Assembly (NCBI RefSeq): GCF_028416595.1
Contig: NZ_JAMQKC010000026.1
Span: 1-41,855, forward strand
Length of the DNA stretch: 41,855 nt
Source: Aquibacillus salsiterrae
GTDB taxonomy: Bacteria > Bacillota > Bacilli > Bacillales > Amphibacillaceae
Direction: 5' to 3'
Under the pieces are notes generated by a model. That model saw nothing but the letters and a program-made list of their open reading frames with translations. It was not told where the DNA came from and did not search any database. The translations under genes and the position numbers were made by a program. Positions 32,336 through 41,782 of the stretch are shown in pieces (the first letter of the stretch is position 1; each line of letters begins with the position of its first letter).

Positions 32336-32944
32336 TTATTCCCGCGGAGGTTCTTCTTCTATTTTTATTTTTAACAAAAGTACCAGGTCATCCTCGGTTA
32401 TCATCTTCTCCGCCGATGTTTCATCATTAAAAGCATACGTACGCATGGAGTTACCGTTAGTTTGTCTATATCCTGCAAGAATGGTTGGTTTGTTTAATTT
32501 AAGCTCTACCTTCTCATCCTCTGGCAAGGCGTAATCCCAAGTGCTCATCGCGTTCTCTAGTAATAATGCTTCCTCTAAGGTAGGCCGCATACTTACACCA
32601 GGTCCATATAAAAACACGGAGGTCTCATCATCATTTTGGTTGATCATCCCAAATCCTAAATGTCCTTCCTCAACCGCAGAAGGACTATTACCATAAGATA
32701 ACTGGGCTATAGTCTTAGCTTCCATTTTTCCATCCTGGTATTTTTCCACCCAAAGATTGACCCATCTCCCGTCTGCATCGGGTAAATAAAAGTTAAAATC
32801 AAACAAGATTCCTAAACTTAGATCGTTAAACGTGTTGACATAGTCTGAATCTCGATTAGCAGAAATCGTTGCTACATCATCTTCTACTTTCGAGCAACCT
32901 GCTACCAAAAAAAACAAGACAACAACAAGTAGAAATTTCCTCAC
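32336..32944 (-). CDS. Lipoprotein of unknown function
   Basis: 202 residues from GTG 32944, after GAGGAGAAG, which gives a classical lipoprotein signal (RKFLLVVVLFFLVAGC). An ATG at 32980 overlaps the upstream gene's stop (ATGA) and would only add an N-terminal extension. The mature domain has DSDYVNTFNDLSLGILFDFN, ADGRWVNLWVEKYQDGKM, GHLGFGMINQNDDETSVFLY and MRTYAFNDETSA. I know no family. It sits directly downstream of, and likely in one operon with, the 626-residue membrane protein. Confidence 0.75.
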   Translation of the reverse strand: MRKFLLVVVLFFLVAGCSKVEDDVATISANRDSDYVNTFNDLSLGILFDFNFYLPDADGRWVNLWVEKYQDGKMEAKTIAQLSYGNSPSAVEEGHLGFGMINQNDDETSVFLYGPGVSMRPTLEEALLLENAMSTWDYALPEDEKVELKLNKPTILAGYRQTNGNSMRTYAFNDETSAEKMITEDDLVLLLKIKIEEEPPRE

Positions 32945-32976
32945 AACATCTTCTCCTCGCAAAATAACATCTATTT

Positions 32977-34857
32977 TCATGGTAGCACTACCTCTATATT
33001 AGTTAACTGTCCTTCTTTTCTCGTGCAGTTGAGTGTGATACTTCCTTCTAGAAAAGGAACAATCACTTGATACGCATTTATTTCTTCCTCGTCTGACCAC
33101 CCAACCTGATCATACTCGTTCTGTTCATTTTGTTTATTAAAATAAGATAAGAATGTTGTTAAGTCAGCATCACCATAAAGTTTTTCTAATTCTGCCGTCC
33201 ACTCGATTGCCGTTTTGTCCGACAGATTAGTTGTGAGATTAAGTTGTTTACTATATTCGTCAAACCGCAGCAAAGCTTCTCCATCAGCCTCCTGCAGCAT
33301 CGCAGCTACCATGTATTCAAAAACATAACGATCTGTGTTCCCGCCAAACTGTGATACTTCATTCTTCGCTCTAACAAGATTTAATATTCTATCTTTTGTA
33401 AACGGTTCATTCGAATACCAAAAATATTTAAAGTCCTCTACATTTGAACTACTAGTACTTGGCACAAAGTATTTTCCGTCGTCATCAATCCGAATGACTG
33501 TCTCTGGATTAAACCGCTTTTTGTACTGAAAAACAAACACATCGTTGCCCTCATTCATTACGAAAATAGCGATATCCATTGGCTCGTTAGATTGTTTTTC
33601 CTTAACAAGTTCAACATAGCCACCGTTCGTTGTAGCATAATACTCTTTGCCATTTTGAGATACAGGAACTAACCGATAAATAAACTCGGAAGTAACAAAT
33701 TCTTCTTCCTCCCAATGAGAGGTAGAGTTACCCGCTGTTGCAGACTTATCTTTGTCGACCTTCCATGTAAGATTGCCTCTCCCGTATAGATCTCCCCCTC
33801 GGTCTGGTAAGGGCATCGATAACTCTAGTGCGTCATTTTGTTCGAAGCCATAGGTCGTCATCGTTTGCTCTGATCCATTAAACGCATCTGACCAGTTTGA
33901 TTTATAGTAGATTGCATTCTCAAATGCAGTGTGATTTTGAAATGCGGTCACATGTTGCCCGAAAGCAAATTTCACACCAAGCAGTGGTAAAAAAAGAACC
34001 AGACCGAAAAGACTCCAACGTCTCCATTTTGCCTGACCTTGTATTGTAGCCTCATTAGCGCCTTCCAGCTCATCATTATTATGGAGCAAGGTATGTAATT
34101 GGTACATAAACGCTGTAATAAAGCCACTTCCGATTAAGGTATAAGCAACAAAGCCCATATAATACTGAATCGCATACGGGAAAGACTGTAAAATGAGTGA
34201 TAGAAACAGAATTGAGACAGATGCACCTAATGCCAATGGAAGAAATTTAACGAAGTACTTTTTCAAATACCTAGGTGAATCACTGAGAGCATCTCCTAAT
34301 GATTTGTCTTCAAGTACAATGAGATAAGGCGTTAGGGAAAACAAAATTAACAGAATAAACGCGAGAATACCTAAAGGAAAAAAGGCTAGTAACAGCAAGG
34401 CTAATCCAGGTAGGCAAAGGAAACTAACTAACTGAAACACTAATATTCTACCAACATAGTGCTTACCAATTTTGTAAAGCGACTGCTCGTCATGCCTTTC
34501 CAGGAGGATTACTTGTTTGATTTTTCCAAGATACATCGCCATTGTCATACTAAGCAAAAGTTGATAAAAAATAAAATAGAGACTAGACAGCATCCAATTG
34601 CCACTTTCCGTTAACTGAACAAAGGAAAGTGATTGGTTGATGTCTTCGATTAATGGAAGAAAAACTGGTAAAGTAAATTGAAAATTCACATCTGATGTTG
34701 CTGGGGCTGCGTCGCCAAACGAATAAGTAGGACTTAAGTTTACACCGAAAATGAGCGCGAACCCCATTACAAAACTAATAAAAACTTGTAAAACAATTGG
34801 TAGCAAGAGGATGCTTGGGTGCTTTAACACACGCTTAAATCCAAAACTGACATTCAT
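32977..34857 (-). CDS. Large membrane protein with C-terminal extracellular domain
   Basis: 626 residues from ATG 34857, eight bases after AGGGG. The first ~300 residues hold six or seven helices (SILLLPIVLQVFISFVMGFA, SSLYFIFYQLLLSMTMAMYL, ILVFQLVSFLCLPGLALLLL, LGILAFILLILFSLTPYLIV and more), reminiscent of DUF975/GPDPase-membrane-domain proteins. A single helix (WSLFGLVLFLPLLGVKFAFG) then leads to a ~320-residue exposed domain with TSEFIYRLVPVSQNGKEYYA, FVFQYKKRFNPETVIRIDDD and ITLNCTRKEGQL. The lipoprotein gene follows with a four-base overlap or short gap. Function unknown. Confidence 0.75.
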   Translation of the reverse strand: MNVSFGFKRVLKHPSILLLPIVLQVFISFVMGFALIFGVNLSPTYSFGDAAPATSDVNFQFTLPVFLPLIEDINQSLSFVQLTESGNWMLSSLYFIFYQLLLSMTMAMYLGKIKQVILLERHDEQSLYKIGKHYVGRILVFQLVSFLCLPGLALLLLAFFPLGILAFILLILFSLTPYLIVLEDKSLGDALSDSPRYLKKYFVKFLPLALGASVSILFLSLILQSFPYAIQYYMGFVAYTLIGSGFITAFMYQLHTLLHNNDELEGANEATIQGQAKWRRWSLFGLVLFLPLLGVKFAFGQHVTAFQNHTAFENAIYYKSNWSDAFNGSEQTMTTYGFEQNDALELSMPLPDRGGDLYGRGNLTWKVDKDKSATAGNSTSHWEEEEFVTSEFIYRLVPVSQNGKEYYATTNGGYVELVKEKQSNEPMDIAIFVMNEGNDVFVFQYKKRFNPETVIRIDDDGKYFVPSTSSSNVEDFKYFWYSNEPFTKDRILNLVRAKNEVSQFGGNTDRYVFEYMVAAMLQEADGEALLRFDEYSKQLNLTTNLSDKTAIEWTAELEKLYGDADLTTFLSYFNKQNEQNEYDQVGWSDEEEINAYQVIVPFLEGSITLNCTRKEGQLTNIEVVLP

Positions 34858-35213
34858 TTTCTCCACCCCTACTGATAAAAAGTACTATGTAAGCAAAAAT
34901 TTCTACATTTATACTTAGTAATTATAGACGAAAAAACGGCCCAAAAGGTTCCGGTTAATTAGTAGTTTATTCTAATTATTTTGCTTGTCTGTGATTAACA
35001 GTATCCTTCTAAGCACTTGTAGCTAGTGTCTTTATTTACTTGTGGACCATATTGGTTGGGGTGACCACCTTTTGTTGGTGCTGCCCTAGGTAATCTATGA
35101 TTTCATTATACATCAGTTTCCGGGTATTGCACCTGACATATGTCCCATCGTTTATGAACAAAAGTGCTGAAGCTGGATGTTATCCACGTTTGGATTTTTT
35201 CTTATCTTGTAAT
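34858..35213 (-). other. Intergenic region with a short coding trace
   Basis: One minus-strand trace (about 34995-35100) reads RLPRAAPTKGGHPNQYGPQV then NKDTSYKCLEGYC and a stop, with no start signal. It may be the end of a lost gene. Nothing else is recognised in this gap. Confidence 0.25.
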
Positions 35214-35267
35214 AAAAAAAGGTCAAAGCCTTCCTGTTGAACATTTCTCGATGTCTTGGCTCTGACC
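35214..35267 (-). terminator. Rho-independent terminator of the aldehyde dehydrogenase operon
   Basis: Minus strand GGTCAGAGCC pairs with GGCTTTGACC (one mismatch) and is followed by seven T. It lies 12 bases after the aldehyde dehydrogenase stop. Confidence 0.8.
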
Positions 35268-35278
35268 ACGATAACTAT

Positions 35279-36721
35279 TTAATTCGTTTGATCAATTTTA
35301 ATCCCGATAAATTTAATCTCAGTCATGTCTTCCGTGGCGTATTTTACTCCTTCTTTTCCTACACCACTTTGCTTAACCCCTCCATACGGGTGATTATCTT
35401 GTCTATACGTAGAAATTTCATTAATCCAGACGCCACCCATTTCCAAACGATCTGCAACGCGTAAGGCGCGATTTATATCTTTTGTAAACACACCAGCCTG
35501 CAATCCATAAATGGAATTGTTGGCGTACTGAATCACTTCCTCCTCGGATTCAAAAGGAATAACAGATACAATTGGTGCAAAGACTTCTTCTGCAATAATT
35601 TTCATATTTTCATCGACATTGGTCATGATGGTAGGGGATAAAATCGTTCCATTCCGTTCCCCACCAACTTCAATTTTCGCCCCCTCTTTAACTGCATCAT
35701 CAATCCATTGTTTCGCTCGTTTTGCTTCATCTTCGTTAATCATTGGCCCAATATCTGTTTGATCACTTATAGGGTCACCAATTTGTAATGCTTTTGTTTT
35801 CCTGATGTAATCCTCGAGGAAACGATCAAAGATAGCTTTATGCACATAAATACGTTGAGCGGAAATGCACACTTGACCGGAGAATGCAAAAGCACCTTTT
35901 ACTAATTCTGTTGCAGCATTGTCTATGTTGGCATCTTCAAATAGAATGTTCGGTGAGTTCGACCCAAGCTCTAATGTCACTTTCTTAAAACCAGCTGTTT
36001 CCCTGATCGATTTGCCAACTGGAAGGCTACCTGTAAAGCTTATTTTATGAACCTTCTCGTGGGTCACAAGCGGTGCACCAACCTCTTTTCCAGTTCCAAT
36101 CAGTAAATTGATGACACCTTCTGGCAATCCAGCTTCCTCAAACAGTTTGACAAGCATATACGCTGATATCGGTGTTTTTTCTGCTGGTTTATAAATGACT
36201 GTATTACCCGCTGCAATGGCTGGTGCAAGCTTATGAAGGGAAAGGTTTAATGGGAAATTAAACGGCGTGATCGCTCCTACTACCCCTAAAGGCTCGCGCT
36301 TCACTAAGCCCATCCGGTGCTCCCCACCAATAGCAGCATCCATTGGTAAAACTTCACCAGTAATATTTTTCGCTAGTTCAGAAGCAAAACGGAGAATTTG
36401 AACAGACCGCTCCACTTCCCCGCGGCTATACTTGATTGGTTTACCTGCTTCCTTGCAGATGATCGTAGCGAAGTCCTCTGATTTTTCAACTAACAAATCT
36501 GCTGCTTTTCGTAAAATATCTGCACGTTGATGGGCCGGCATTACTTTCGTTGTGGAGTGAAACTTAGCAAAACTAATTTGTGCAGCATCTTCTAGATCTT
36601 GCTTAGTTGCAAGTTTTAATTCTGCTATTTTTTCATTATTAAATGGGTTAATAACAGTCATGGTTTGCCGGTGATCTTCCATTCGTTCTTGACCGTTAAT
36701 AATGGAACCAATTTGCATCAT
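35279..36721 (-). CDS. NAD(P)-dependent aldehyde dehydrogenase
   Basis: 480 residues of the ALDH superfamily. Visible: TPFNFP with the oxyanion Asn 155, KPAEKTP, FTGSLPVGK (cofactor loop), ELGSNSP with Glu 251, and SGQVCISAQR with catalytic Cys 285; then EEVFAPIVSV and the C-terminal PYGGVKQSGVGKEGV. The GSNSP/GQVC pattern is that of the glyceraldehyde-3-phosphate/succinate-semialdehyde/lactaldehyde group. GGAGGTCAG lies seven bases before ATG 36721. It is 15 bases downstream of the TPP-enzyme gene, so the two form an operon. The substrate is likely a short-chain aldehyde, possibly one made by the upstream enzyme. Confidence 0.92.
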   Translation of the reverse strand: MMQIGSIINGQERMEDHRQTMTVINPFNNEKIAELKLATKQDLEDAAQISFAKFHSTTKVMPAHQRADILRKAADLLVEKSEDFATIICKEAGKPIKYSRGEVERSVQILRFASELAKNITGEVLPMDAAIGGEHRMGLVKREPLGVVGAITPFNFPLNLSLHKLAPAIAAGNTVIYKPAEKTPISAYMLVKLFEEAGLPEGVINLLIGTGKEVGAPLVTHEKVHKISFTGSLPVGKSIRETAGFKKVTLELGSNSPNILFEDANIDNAATELVKGAFAFSGQVCISAQRIYVHKAIFDRFLEDYIRKTKALQIGDPISDQTDIGPMINEDEAKRAKQWIDDAVKEGAKIEVGGERNGTILSPTIMTNVDENMKIIAEEVFAPIVSVIPFESEEEVIQYANNSIYGLQAGVFTKDINRALRVADRLEMGGVWINEISTYRQDNHPYGGVKQSGVGKEGVKYATEDMTEIKFIGIKIDQTN

Positions 36722-36736
36722 ACTCTGACCTCCATT

Positions 36737-38368
36737 TTAACAAATAATGTTTCCTAATCTTTCAGTAAGCTTCATATTTTCCCGGTAATCAACTTGACAA
36801 TCGATGAGCACTGGCTTGTTAAGTGAGACCGCTTTTGCTATGGTGGCTTTTAAATCTTCTGTCTTTTCAACGTTTAATGCCTCGAATCCATAGGACTTTG
36901 CTAGCTGAATAAAATCCGGATTACCAAATTTAATATGGGAGGAACGGTTAAAAGCCTTCATCTGATGCCATTCGATTAAACCGTAACCATCATCACGCCA
37001 CAATAGAATGACAATCGGCAAATTCAACCGCATCGCCGTTTCGAGCTCTGCACTTGTCATTTGAAACGATCCATCGCCACATACAGCAACGACTTGACGC
37101 TCTGGGTGAACCATTTTTGCAGCAATAGCACTAGGTACGGCAACGCCCATCGATGCTAAACCATTCGAAATCAAGCACGTATTCGGTTGATAACAATGGT
37201 ACATTCTCGCCATCCACATTTTATGTGCGCCAACATCAGAGATTACAATACTATCTTCATCTAATACAGAACGTAAATCCGAAATAATTTTTTGTGGTTT
37301 AACAGGAAATTCCGTATCATCTTTAAATGTTTCCAATTCGGTAAATGCTTTATTACGAACGTGTGACACCCAATTTAGATTTCTTTCTGTTGCGGTAAGT
37401 GCGTTGCTTACATTTTTTATATTTTCTTTTATATTACCGACAACATTTAACTGAACAGGGTAGCACGCATCAATTTCTGCCTCCTGTGTATCGATATGGA
37501 GGATTGGTATTTTACCCTCAGGGTTCCACTTTTTTGGTGAGTACTCAACCATATCAAAGCCAATCGCAATGATTAAATCGGACTCAGTAAATCCACACGT
37601 AATATAATCGTTTCCCCCTATCCCAGCAGTTAGTAAACTATGTTCGTCTGTCCACGGTACCACACCTTTTCCCATAAAGGTATGAACAACTGGAAGATTT
37701 GCCTTCTTCATTAAAGCAAGTAACTCTACAGCGGCACTCCCACGTGTTACCCCATTTCCGACTAGAACTAGTGGGTGATTTGCTTGCTCTATCATCTTAG
37801 CAGCCTCAGTAATCACTGGTTCATCGGCTTCTTGAAGATGATGATTAGTTATAGGTAGCGGAGAGCTATCAACATCCATTTTCGCCACATCTTCTGGAAG
37901 TTCAATATGGGTTGCTCCAGTCTTTTCTTGGGTAGCTACTTGAAATGCCTTTCTCACGACTTCAGGCACAATGTCTGGCGTTTTTATCTGTGCGTTCCAT
38001 TTCGTTACTTCCTCATAAACAGATACAATGTCGTAATATTGGTGGGAAACCTTATGCTGACGACCAAGACCTGCTTGTCCAGTAATCGCGACAACAGGAG
38101 ATAAATCCATATTGGCATTTGCAACACCCGTTAATAAATTGGTTGCACCAGGTCCTAATGTTGCAAGGCAGACCCCAGGTTTCCCTGTAAGTCTTCCATA
38201 TGTCCCTGCCATAAAAGCTGCACTCGTTTCATGACGTGTTAAGATAAACTGAATCGTTGAGTCATGAAGGGCATCCATTATATCAATATTTTCCTCACCC
38301 GGTACTCCAAAAATATATTCGACGCCTTCCTTTTCTAGACACTTGATAAATAATTCTGCCACTTTCAT
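36737..38368 (-). CDS. Acetolactate-synthase-type thiamine-pyrophosphate enzyme
   Basis: 543 residues from ATG 38368 behind AGGTGG (an alternative GTG is 38377). It has the three domains of the AHAS/AlsS family: PYR domain with the catalytic Glu 47 in TRHETSAAFMAGTYGRLTGK, central domain (VGNGVTRGSAAVELLALMKK), and PP domain with the TPP-magnesium motif GDGSFQMTSAELETAMRLNL and the following LWRDDGYGLIEWHQ. VANANMDLSPVVAITGQ agrees with acetolactate synthases. No small regulatory subunit gene follows; instead an aldehyde dehydrogenase does. Anabolic IlvB is less likely; a catabolic acetolactate synthase (AlsS-like) or related decarboxylating enzyme is the best call. Confidence 0.85.
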   Translation of the reverse strand: MKVAELFIKCLEKEGVEYIFGVPGEENIDIMDALHDSTIQFILTRHETSAAFMAGTYGRLTGKPGVCLATLGPGATNLLTGVANANMDLSPVVAITGQAGLGRQHKVSHQYYDIVSVYEEVTKWNAQIKTPDIVPEVVRKAFQVATQEKTGATHIELPEDVAKMDVDSSPLPITNHHLQEADEPVITEAAKMIEQANHPLVLVGNGVTRGSAAVELLALMKKANLPVVHTFMGKGVVPWTDEHSLLTAGIGGNDYITCGFTESDLIIAIGFDMVEYSPKKWNPEGKIPILHIDTQEAEIDACYPVQLNVVGNIKENIKNVSNALTATERNLNWVSHVRNKAFTELETFKDDTEFPVKPQKIISDLRSVLDEDSIVISDVGAHKMWMARMYHCYQPNTCLISNGLASMGVAVPSAIAAKMVHPERQVVAVCGDGSFQMTSAELETAMRLNLPIVILLWRDDGYGLIEWHQMKAFNRSSHIKFGNPDFIQLAKSYGFEALNVEKTEDLKATIAKAVSLNKPVLIDCQVDYRENMKLTERLGNIIC

Positions 38369-38799
38369 AGCATCCACCTACTTCCTTTTAAACTAATTTC
38401 TATTCCTCCCAAAAAATGCCTACTCGTAGTATGGGCAGTTGAGCAATATTTATCATAGATAAAAGAGGTAGATTTTTGCGGCTTCTCTTGATCTCGAATA
38501 AATCGAGACTTGATGAACTATTCCAGTTATGAATGTAGGAAAAGGCAAGCCATAACGTAAGAACTAACTGCCTTTATGTAGTACCCTACCCTTTTTTTAT
38601 GGATAATTAACTTTTTTATCTACATCAAGTTGATTATATGAATTTTCAGACATTAAAGCTGACTTATTATATTAAAAAACCTTCTAAATACTTATCTGCT
38701 CTCACCCACCATTTAACAACTTTTTTAAAACGGAAAATGTTATGATAGTAAATAGGTTTACGTATAGTTAGATAATCAACAAAAAAAGGGAGCTATATT
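38369..38799. other. Divergent intergenic region
   Basis: It separates the TPP-enzyme operon (minus) from rsbQ (plus). It contains a short dyad TCTCGAATAAATCGAGA (about 38491-38507) and, before rsbQ, a likely -10 box TATGAT (38741-38746) with a weak -35. No coding frame is recognised. Confidence 0.4.
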
Positions 38800-39651
38800 A
38801 TGAGCCAAAATATCTTAACTCGAAACAATGTGAAAGTTGCAGGTAACGGGAAACAGTCGATCCTATTTGCACCTGGTTTTGGTTGTGATCAAACTGTTTG
38901 GAAATCCGTTTCAGAATCTTTCGAGAGTAATTATCAAGTCATCTTATTTGATTATGTGGGGATGGGTAATTCAGATACAAGCGCTTTTGATTCAGATAAA
39001 TATAGCACACTTTCCGGATATGCGCAGGACGTAATAGATGTTTGTTCTGCACTGGATTTAAAAAATGCAATATTTGTTGGCCATTCTGTTAGTAGCATGA
39101 TTGGGGTGCTCGCCTCGTTACGCAAGCCAGAGTATTTTTCCAACTTAATCATGGTTTGTCCATCACCTTGTTATCTAAATGATCCTCCAGAGTACTTTGG
39201 TGGTTTTGAGAAGGAAGAGCTTACTGGGTTAATGGATATGATGGAGAAAAATTACATAGGCTGGGCAAATGTCTTTGCATCAACTGTTACAAACAATCCT
39301 AACCGGCCAGAGGTTGCACTGGAGCTTGAGGATCGCTTTTGTTCTACGGACCCGATTATTGCTCGTACGTTTGCTGAAGCTAACTTTTTCGCGGATAATC
39401 GGCAGGAGCTACCGAATGTTACTGTACCATCTCTTATTATGCAATGCGCGAATGATGTTATTGCCCCAACGGCTGTAGGTGAGTATGTTAGCAAGCACCT
39501 GCCACATAACAAGTTTGTTCAAATGAAGGCAACGGGACACTGTCCACATTTGAGTCATCCGGAAGAGACAGCGATAGTAATACAAGATTATCTAAAAACG
39601 GCATTAGTAAAACAAATTCCAAAGGATTCAGGTGTGCGGCCTAATGGATGA
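38800..39651 (+). CDS. rsbQ: RsbQ-like alpha/beta hydrolase of the sigma-B energy-stress pathway
   Basis: 283 residues, alpha/beta hydrolase. In Bacillus subtilis RsbQ (269 residues) produces or handles a small hydrophobic signal that activates the phosphatase RsbP. The match is close along the length: [31 protein letters not shown], the nucleophile elbow FVGHSVSS with Ser 96, [47 protein letters not shown], and the Asp and His of ANDVIAP and [21 protein letters not shown] precedes the ATG. It overlaps rsbP by eight bases or so, as in B. subtilis, where both are coupled. Confidence 0.92.
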   Translation: MSQNILTRNNVKVAGNGKQSILFAPGFGCDQTVWKSVSESFESNYQVILFDYVGMGNSDTSAFDSDKYSTLSGYAQDVIDVCSALDLKNAIFVGHSVSSMIGVLASLRKPEYFSNLIMVCPSPCYLNDPPEYFGGFEKEELTGLMDMMEKNYIGWANVFASTVTNNPNRPEVALELEDRFCSTDPIIARTFAEANFFADNRQELPNVTVPSLIMQCANDVIAPTAVGEYVSKHLPHNKFVQMKATGHCPHLSHPEETAIVIQDYLKTALVKQIPKDSGVRPNG

Positions 39652-40810
39652 ACTGTTAGAATCTGCACCTTGTGGGTTTCTAACGCTTTCAAAAGAAGGC
39701 ATTATACAATCCATAAACCGGACTTTACTAAAAATGCTCCAATACAATAAAGAGCAACTTGTTGGGAAACATATTGATGCCATCCTTTCCAAATCTGCAC
39801 GTGTGTTTTTCCAGCTTTATTTCACTCCACTTATAATGAAAAAACAGGTAGTGGAGGAAATGTATCTTTCGTTAGCAGACAAAAATGGTGAGGATATTCC
39901 AATCCTACTAAATGCCGCTTTGGACAATAACAAAGAAGACCCTATTATCGTATGTATCATGGTACCAATGCGTAGAAGAGATGCGTACGAAAATCAATTA
40001 CGTATAGCCAAAAAAGTAGCTGAGGATGCGAAATCTGAATTAGAGCTTGTCCTTCAATCGTTAGAGGATAAACAAGAACAACTACTGGTTGTCAACAAAC
40101 AAACCCAAAATGAATTACAACTTGCGAAAAAAATACAGGAAACATCGCTAACCAAAGCTATCACCACTGACAGTATTCAGATGGAGACGTACTATAAGGC
40201 GTCTAGTGAACTATCGGGTGATATTTACGGATTTTATCAAATGAATAAAGATCAATATGGAATTATATTATTGGATGTTATGGGACATGGGATTTCTTCC
40301 TCACTAATAACCATGTCCCTGCACTCGCTGTTCCAAAGATTAATTTCAAGAGGAATTTCTGCTAGCTTATTAATGAAGGAGTTAGACAACCATTTACACG
40401 AATTATTCCAAAACAGCGAAGACGTCTGGCATTATTGCACAGCTATTTACCTAGTTATTGACACTAATAAAAAAACAATAGAGTATGTTAACGCGGGTCA
40501 TCCACCTGCAATATTCCAAGACTTAAACGGGGAGCAACAAGCGTTAAAAACTACAACACCACCGTTGGGAACATTCGAAGGCATACAGTTTACACCGAAC
40601 AAAATTTATTGCAAAAATGGTGGCAGGCTGCTCCTGTATACGGATGGTGTATCCGAGCCGCTTGAGCCAATCAGTTTATTTTCCATATTAAAGGAATGTT
40701 CGGCGGATTCCTTAAGTGAAACAAAAGCGACGATTATCCGGTCTCTCCAAGGCGAGGATAAGCAAGTCCAGCATGATGATCAATGTTTTATTCTGATTGA
40801 TTTGAAATAG
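39644..40810 (+). CDS. rsbP: RsbP-like PAS-PP2C phosphatase of the sigma-B energy-stress pathway
   Basis: 388 residues. An N-terminal PAS domain (about 1-115: [36 protein letters not shown]) is followed by a coiled coil (about 125-175) and a SpoIIE-type PP2C domain (about 185-388: [71 protein letters not shown]), with the metal-binding aspartates present. RsbP dephosphorylates RsbV to free sigma-B under energy stress. I take ATG 39644, with AGGTG ten bases ahead; it overlaps the rsbQ stop. The gene ends before a hairpin terminator. Confidence 0.92.
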   Translation: MDELLESAPCGFLTLSKEGIIQSINRTLLKMLQYNKEQLVGKHIDAILSKSARVFFQLYFTPLIMKKQVVEEMYLSLADKNGEDIPILLNAALDNNKEDPIIVCIMVPMRRRDAYENQLRIAKKVAEDAKSELELVLQSLEDKQEQLLVVNKQTQNELQLAKKIQETSLTKAITTDSIQMETYYKASSELSGDIYGFYQMNKDQYGIILLDVMGHGISSSLITMSLHSLFQRLISRGISASLLMKELDNHLHELFQNSEDVWHYCTAIYLVIDTNKKTIEYVNAGHPPAIFQDLNGEQQALKTTTPPLGTFEGIQFTPNKIYCKNGGRLLLYTDGVSEPLEPISLFSILKECSADSLSETKATIIRSLQGEDKQVQHDDQCFILIDLK

Positions 40811-40841
40811 AAAAAGAAATTACGACCACGAACCCGCAAAG

Positions 40842-40887
40842 GGGTAGGCACTCCAAATGGACAATTGTCTTTTGTAGTGCCTGACCC
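40842..40887 (+). terminator. Hairpin terminator after rsbP
   Basis: GGGTAGGCACT and AGTGCCTGACCC pair over 11 bases with one bulge; TTATTTG follows. It lies 30 bases after the rsbP stop. Confidence 0.65.
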
Positions 40888-41140
40888 TTATTTGCCGTGT
40901 GTAGTTGCCAGCTAGTCTTTGAGTCTTTGTCAATTTAGTCAACTGTTTAAAAGCACTAATAGGGAATACTGAGCTTTCATCGATGATCAAATAGGAAGCA
41001 ACCAAGAAACCCATTTCCTATAACTAAAGTCATATTTCATTTGTAGGAAATCGACTTTTTTGGTATTTGAGCTTGTTTAAGTACGCTCCCTTTACTTTAA
41101 GATGTAAACCTTCACAATTCCGCTAAAGCTTTTCGCAAAA

Positions 41141-41707
41141 TTATAAGGTATCAAATGTTTTAGCTTTACTAATTCTATAAGCAATTAAATAAATAAATAT
41201 GTAAACCAGGAAGGAATAAAAAACATTCCACTTTTCTGATGAGTACAATCCTAACCACTCAAATAAAGGTTCACCTAAAAAGGAAGTAAGCGCTGAATAT
41301 ATGATTGCTTTAAAAAAAGGATTAAAGGTTGGTTTGAATTGTAACCAAAGCATGGTCCATACAGGTAACAGTGAAAAATCCCAAGGGAAATAGGTTGGGA
41401 TTGTAGGTAAAGCTTTTCCTGAATAATGCCATAGTCCAAAGACTACCCCAAGAAAGTCGAACCAAGAAGAAATTATTAATACAAAACTCCCCGCCAAAAG
41501 AAGTCTTGCTTCACTACCACGTTTACGAATAATAAACCATATAATCCAGGGGAAAATTGTTAATGAAATCGATAGCCAAAATTCCCAATGCCATAAAGTG
41601 GTTTCTTGCCAATACTTTAAATATTCCATTTGAATCTGATGAAATTCATCATATAATTCATCCGTTTTTTTAATTTTCTCTTCGCTAAGTAGTGGTTTCA
41701 AATTCAT
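41141..41707 (-). CDS. CBO0543-family membrane protein
   Basis: 188 residues with five membrane helices, starting after a charged N-terminus (LKPLLSEEKIKKTDELYDEF). The family pattern is seen in WHWEFWLSISLTIFPWIIWF, IISSWFDFLGVVFGLWHYSG, PTIPTYFPWDFSLLPVWTML and LGEPLFEWLGLYSSEKWNVF. CBO0543 proteins are common in Bacillus and Clostridium, often in several copies, and have no known function. AAAGGTGACC precedes ATG 41707. It is intact. Confidence 0.85.
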   Translation of the reverse strand: MNLKPLLSEEKIKKTDELYDEFHQIQMEYLKYWQETTLWHWEFWLSISLTIFPWIIWFIIRKRGSEARLLLAGSFVLIISSWFDFLGVVFGLWHYSGKALPTIPTYFPWDFSLLPVWTMLWLQFKPTFNPFFKAIIYSALTSFLGEPLFEWLGLYSSEKWNVFYSFLVYIFIYLIAYRISKAKTFDTL

Positions 41708-41743
41708 TCGGTCACCTTTGTAAATAAATTATCCTGAATTTCG

Positions 41744-41782
41744 AGCCTGTGGATAAATAAACTTATCAACAGGCTTGTTTTT
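41744..41782 (+). terminator. Hairpin with T-rich tail
   Basis: AGCCTGTGGATAA and TTATCAACAGGCT pair with one mismatch around TAAAC, followed by TTGTTTTT on the plus strand. No plus-strand gene is visible just upstream, so it may act on antisense transcripts or be a leader hairpin of the CBO0543 gene. Confidence 0.5.

Noticed and set aside
41744-41775. DnaA-box-like sequences (TTATCCACA in inverse and TTATCAACA)
   Set aside because: Both fall in the two arms of a hairpin with a T-tail; no cluster of boxes, AT-rich unwinding region or dnaA/dnaN genes is present.
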